From: DATJPR01 sp963843525
GTDB taxonomy: Bacteria > Bacteroidota > Ignavibacteria > UBA10030 > UBA6906
Reading direction: 5' to 3'
DNA length: 64,000 nt
NCBI GenBank assembly: GCA_963843525.1
Contig: CAWJKM010000002.1
Coordinates: 310,001 to 374,000, forward strand
Shown one piece after another: positions 63,853 to 64,000 of the stretch (positions are counted from its first letter, which is position 1; every line of letters starts with the position of its first letter). A model generated the notes under the pieces. That model searched no databases. It saw only the letters and a program-made list of their open reading frames with translations, and was not told the origin of the DNA. The position numbers were made by a program, and so were the translations under genes.

Positions 63853-64000
63853 TTACGCCACAGTGATTTCTTTCGTGAGATACACATCCTGAATCGCATT
63901 CAGCAGCTTCGCACCCTCCGCCATCGGACGTTGGAAAGCTTTTCGACCGCTGATGAGACCAGTCCCCCCGGCGCGTTTGTTAATAACCGCAGTCTTCACC
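63853..64000 (-). CDS. fbaB: Class I fructose-bisphosphate aldolase, C-terminal part (cut by window end)
   Basis: The last 48 codons of a minus-strand gene. They include AVINKRAGGTGLISGRKAF and QDVYLTKEITVA, which match the C-terminus of the archaeal-type class I aldolase (DhnA/FbaB group) that cleaves fructose-1,6-bisphosphate. The rest lies beyond base 64000, so active-site residues cannot be checked. Confidence 0.85.
   Translation of the reverse strand, partial: VKTAVINKRAGGTGLISGRKAFQRPMAEGAKLLNAIQDVYLTKEITVA

Noticed and set aside
1..64000. Insertion sequences, prophage, integrase-flanked island or tRNA-linked integration
   Set aside because: No transposase, integrase, phage protein or direct repeat of the tRNA-Gly 3' end was found.

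Overview
The window is about 64 kb of GC-rich chromosomal DNA from a Gram-negative member of the Bacteroidota/FCB assemblage, most likely an Ignavibacteria-like lineage (inference). Four secreted proteins end in the T9SS C-terminal sorting domain with the NYPNPFNP(S/T)T signature. There is also a complete Bat aerotolerance operon, a DUF2723 membrane protein and several lipobox proteins. Many genes have clear Shine-Dalgarno sequences, unlike typical Bacteroidia. No rRNA, CRISPR array, transposase, integrase or phage gene was seen.

Region 1 (1-24.4 kb) is a chitin/amino-sugar region. A minus-strand operon encodes an AmpG-family permease, a GH18 chitinase and an N,N'-diacetylchitobiose phosphorylase (GH94). 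Nearby are two more GH18 enzymes, one with a T9SS tail, a T9SS-tailed GH3 beta-N-acetylhexosaminidase and a secreted alpha/beta-hydrolase. The implied route is extracellular hydrolysis of chitin to GlcNAc2, import, then phosphorolysis to GlcNAc-1-P plus GlcNAc. An 80-bp repeat carrying an 8-bp inverted repeat lies upstream of the permease operon and again upstream of the hydrolase. Interspersed are an ECF-like sigma factor, tRNA-Gly(CCC) with a strong terminator, a T9SS protein with an internally shifted frame, and a three-gene operon of two signal-less HtrA-like proteases plus a frameshifted LuxR-type regulator with a degenerate receiver domain.

Region 2 (24.4-33.7 kb) holds a TM2-domain protein, a large orphan multi-PAS histidine kinase, and an envelope cluster: DUF2279 protein, outer-membrane-barrel-like protein, two tandem PAP2 proteins and a lipoprotein. 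Pterin-4a-carbinolamine dehydratase follows.

Region 3 (33.8-45.3 kb) is a tightly packed sugar-phosphate/polyphosphate operon (pgl-glk-ppx-CHAD-sixA), a large T9SS protein, a DUF2914 protein and a DUF2723 protein.

Region 4 (45.3-54 kb) is the Bat operon (moxR, DUF58, a BatD-like accessory protein, batA-batE), preceded by a GC hairpin cluster and closed by a perfect terminator.

Region 5 (54-64 kb) is the pyruvate dehydrogenase complex (aceE-aceF-lpd) divergent from a single-domain lipoate ligase-family gene. It is followed by a glutathione peroxidase, a DksA-type zinc-finger protein, a DUF6600-like secreted protein, a GroES-like protein and the C-terminus of class I fructose-bisphosphate aldolase. 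Both end genes (2-973 and 63853-64000) are cut by the window edges.
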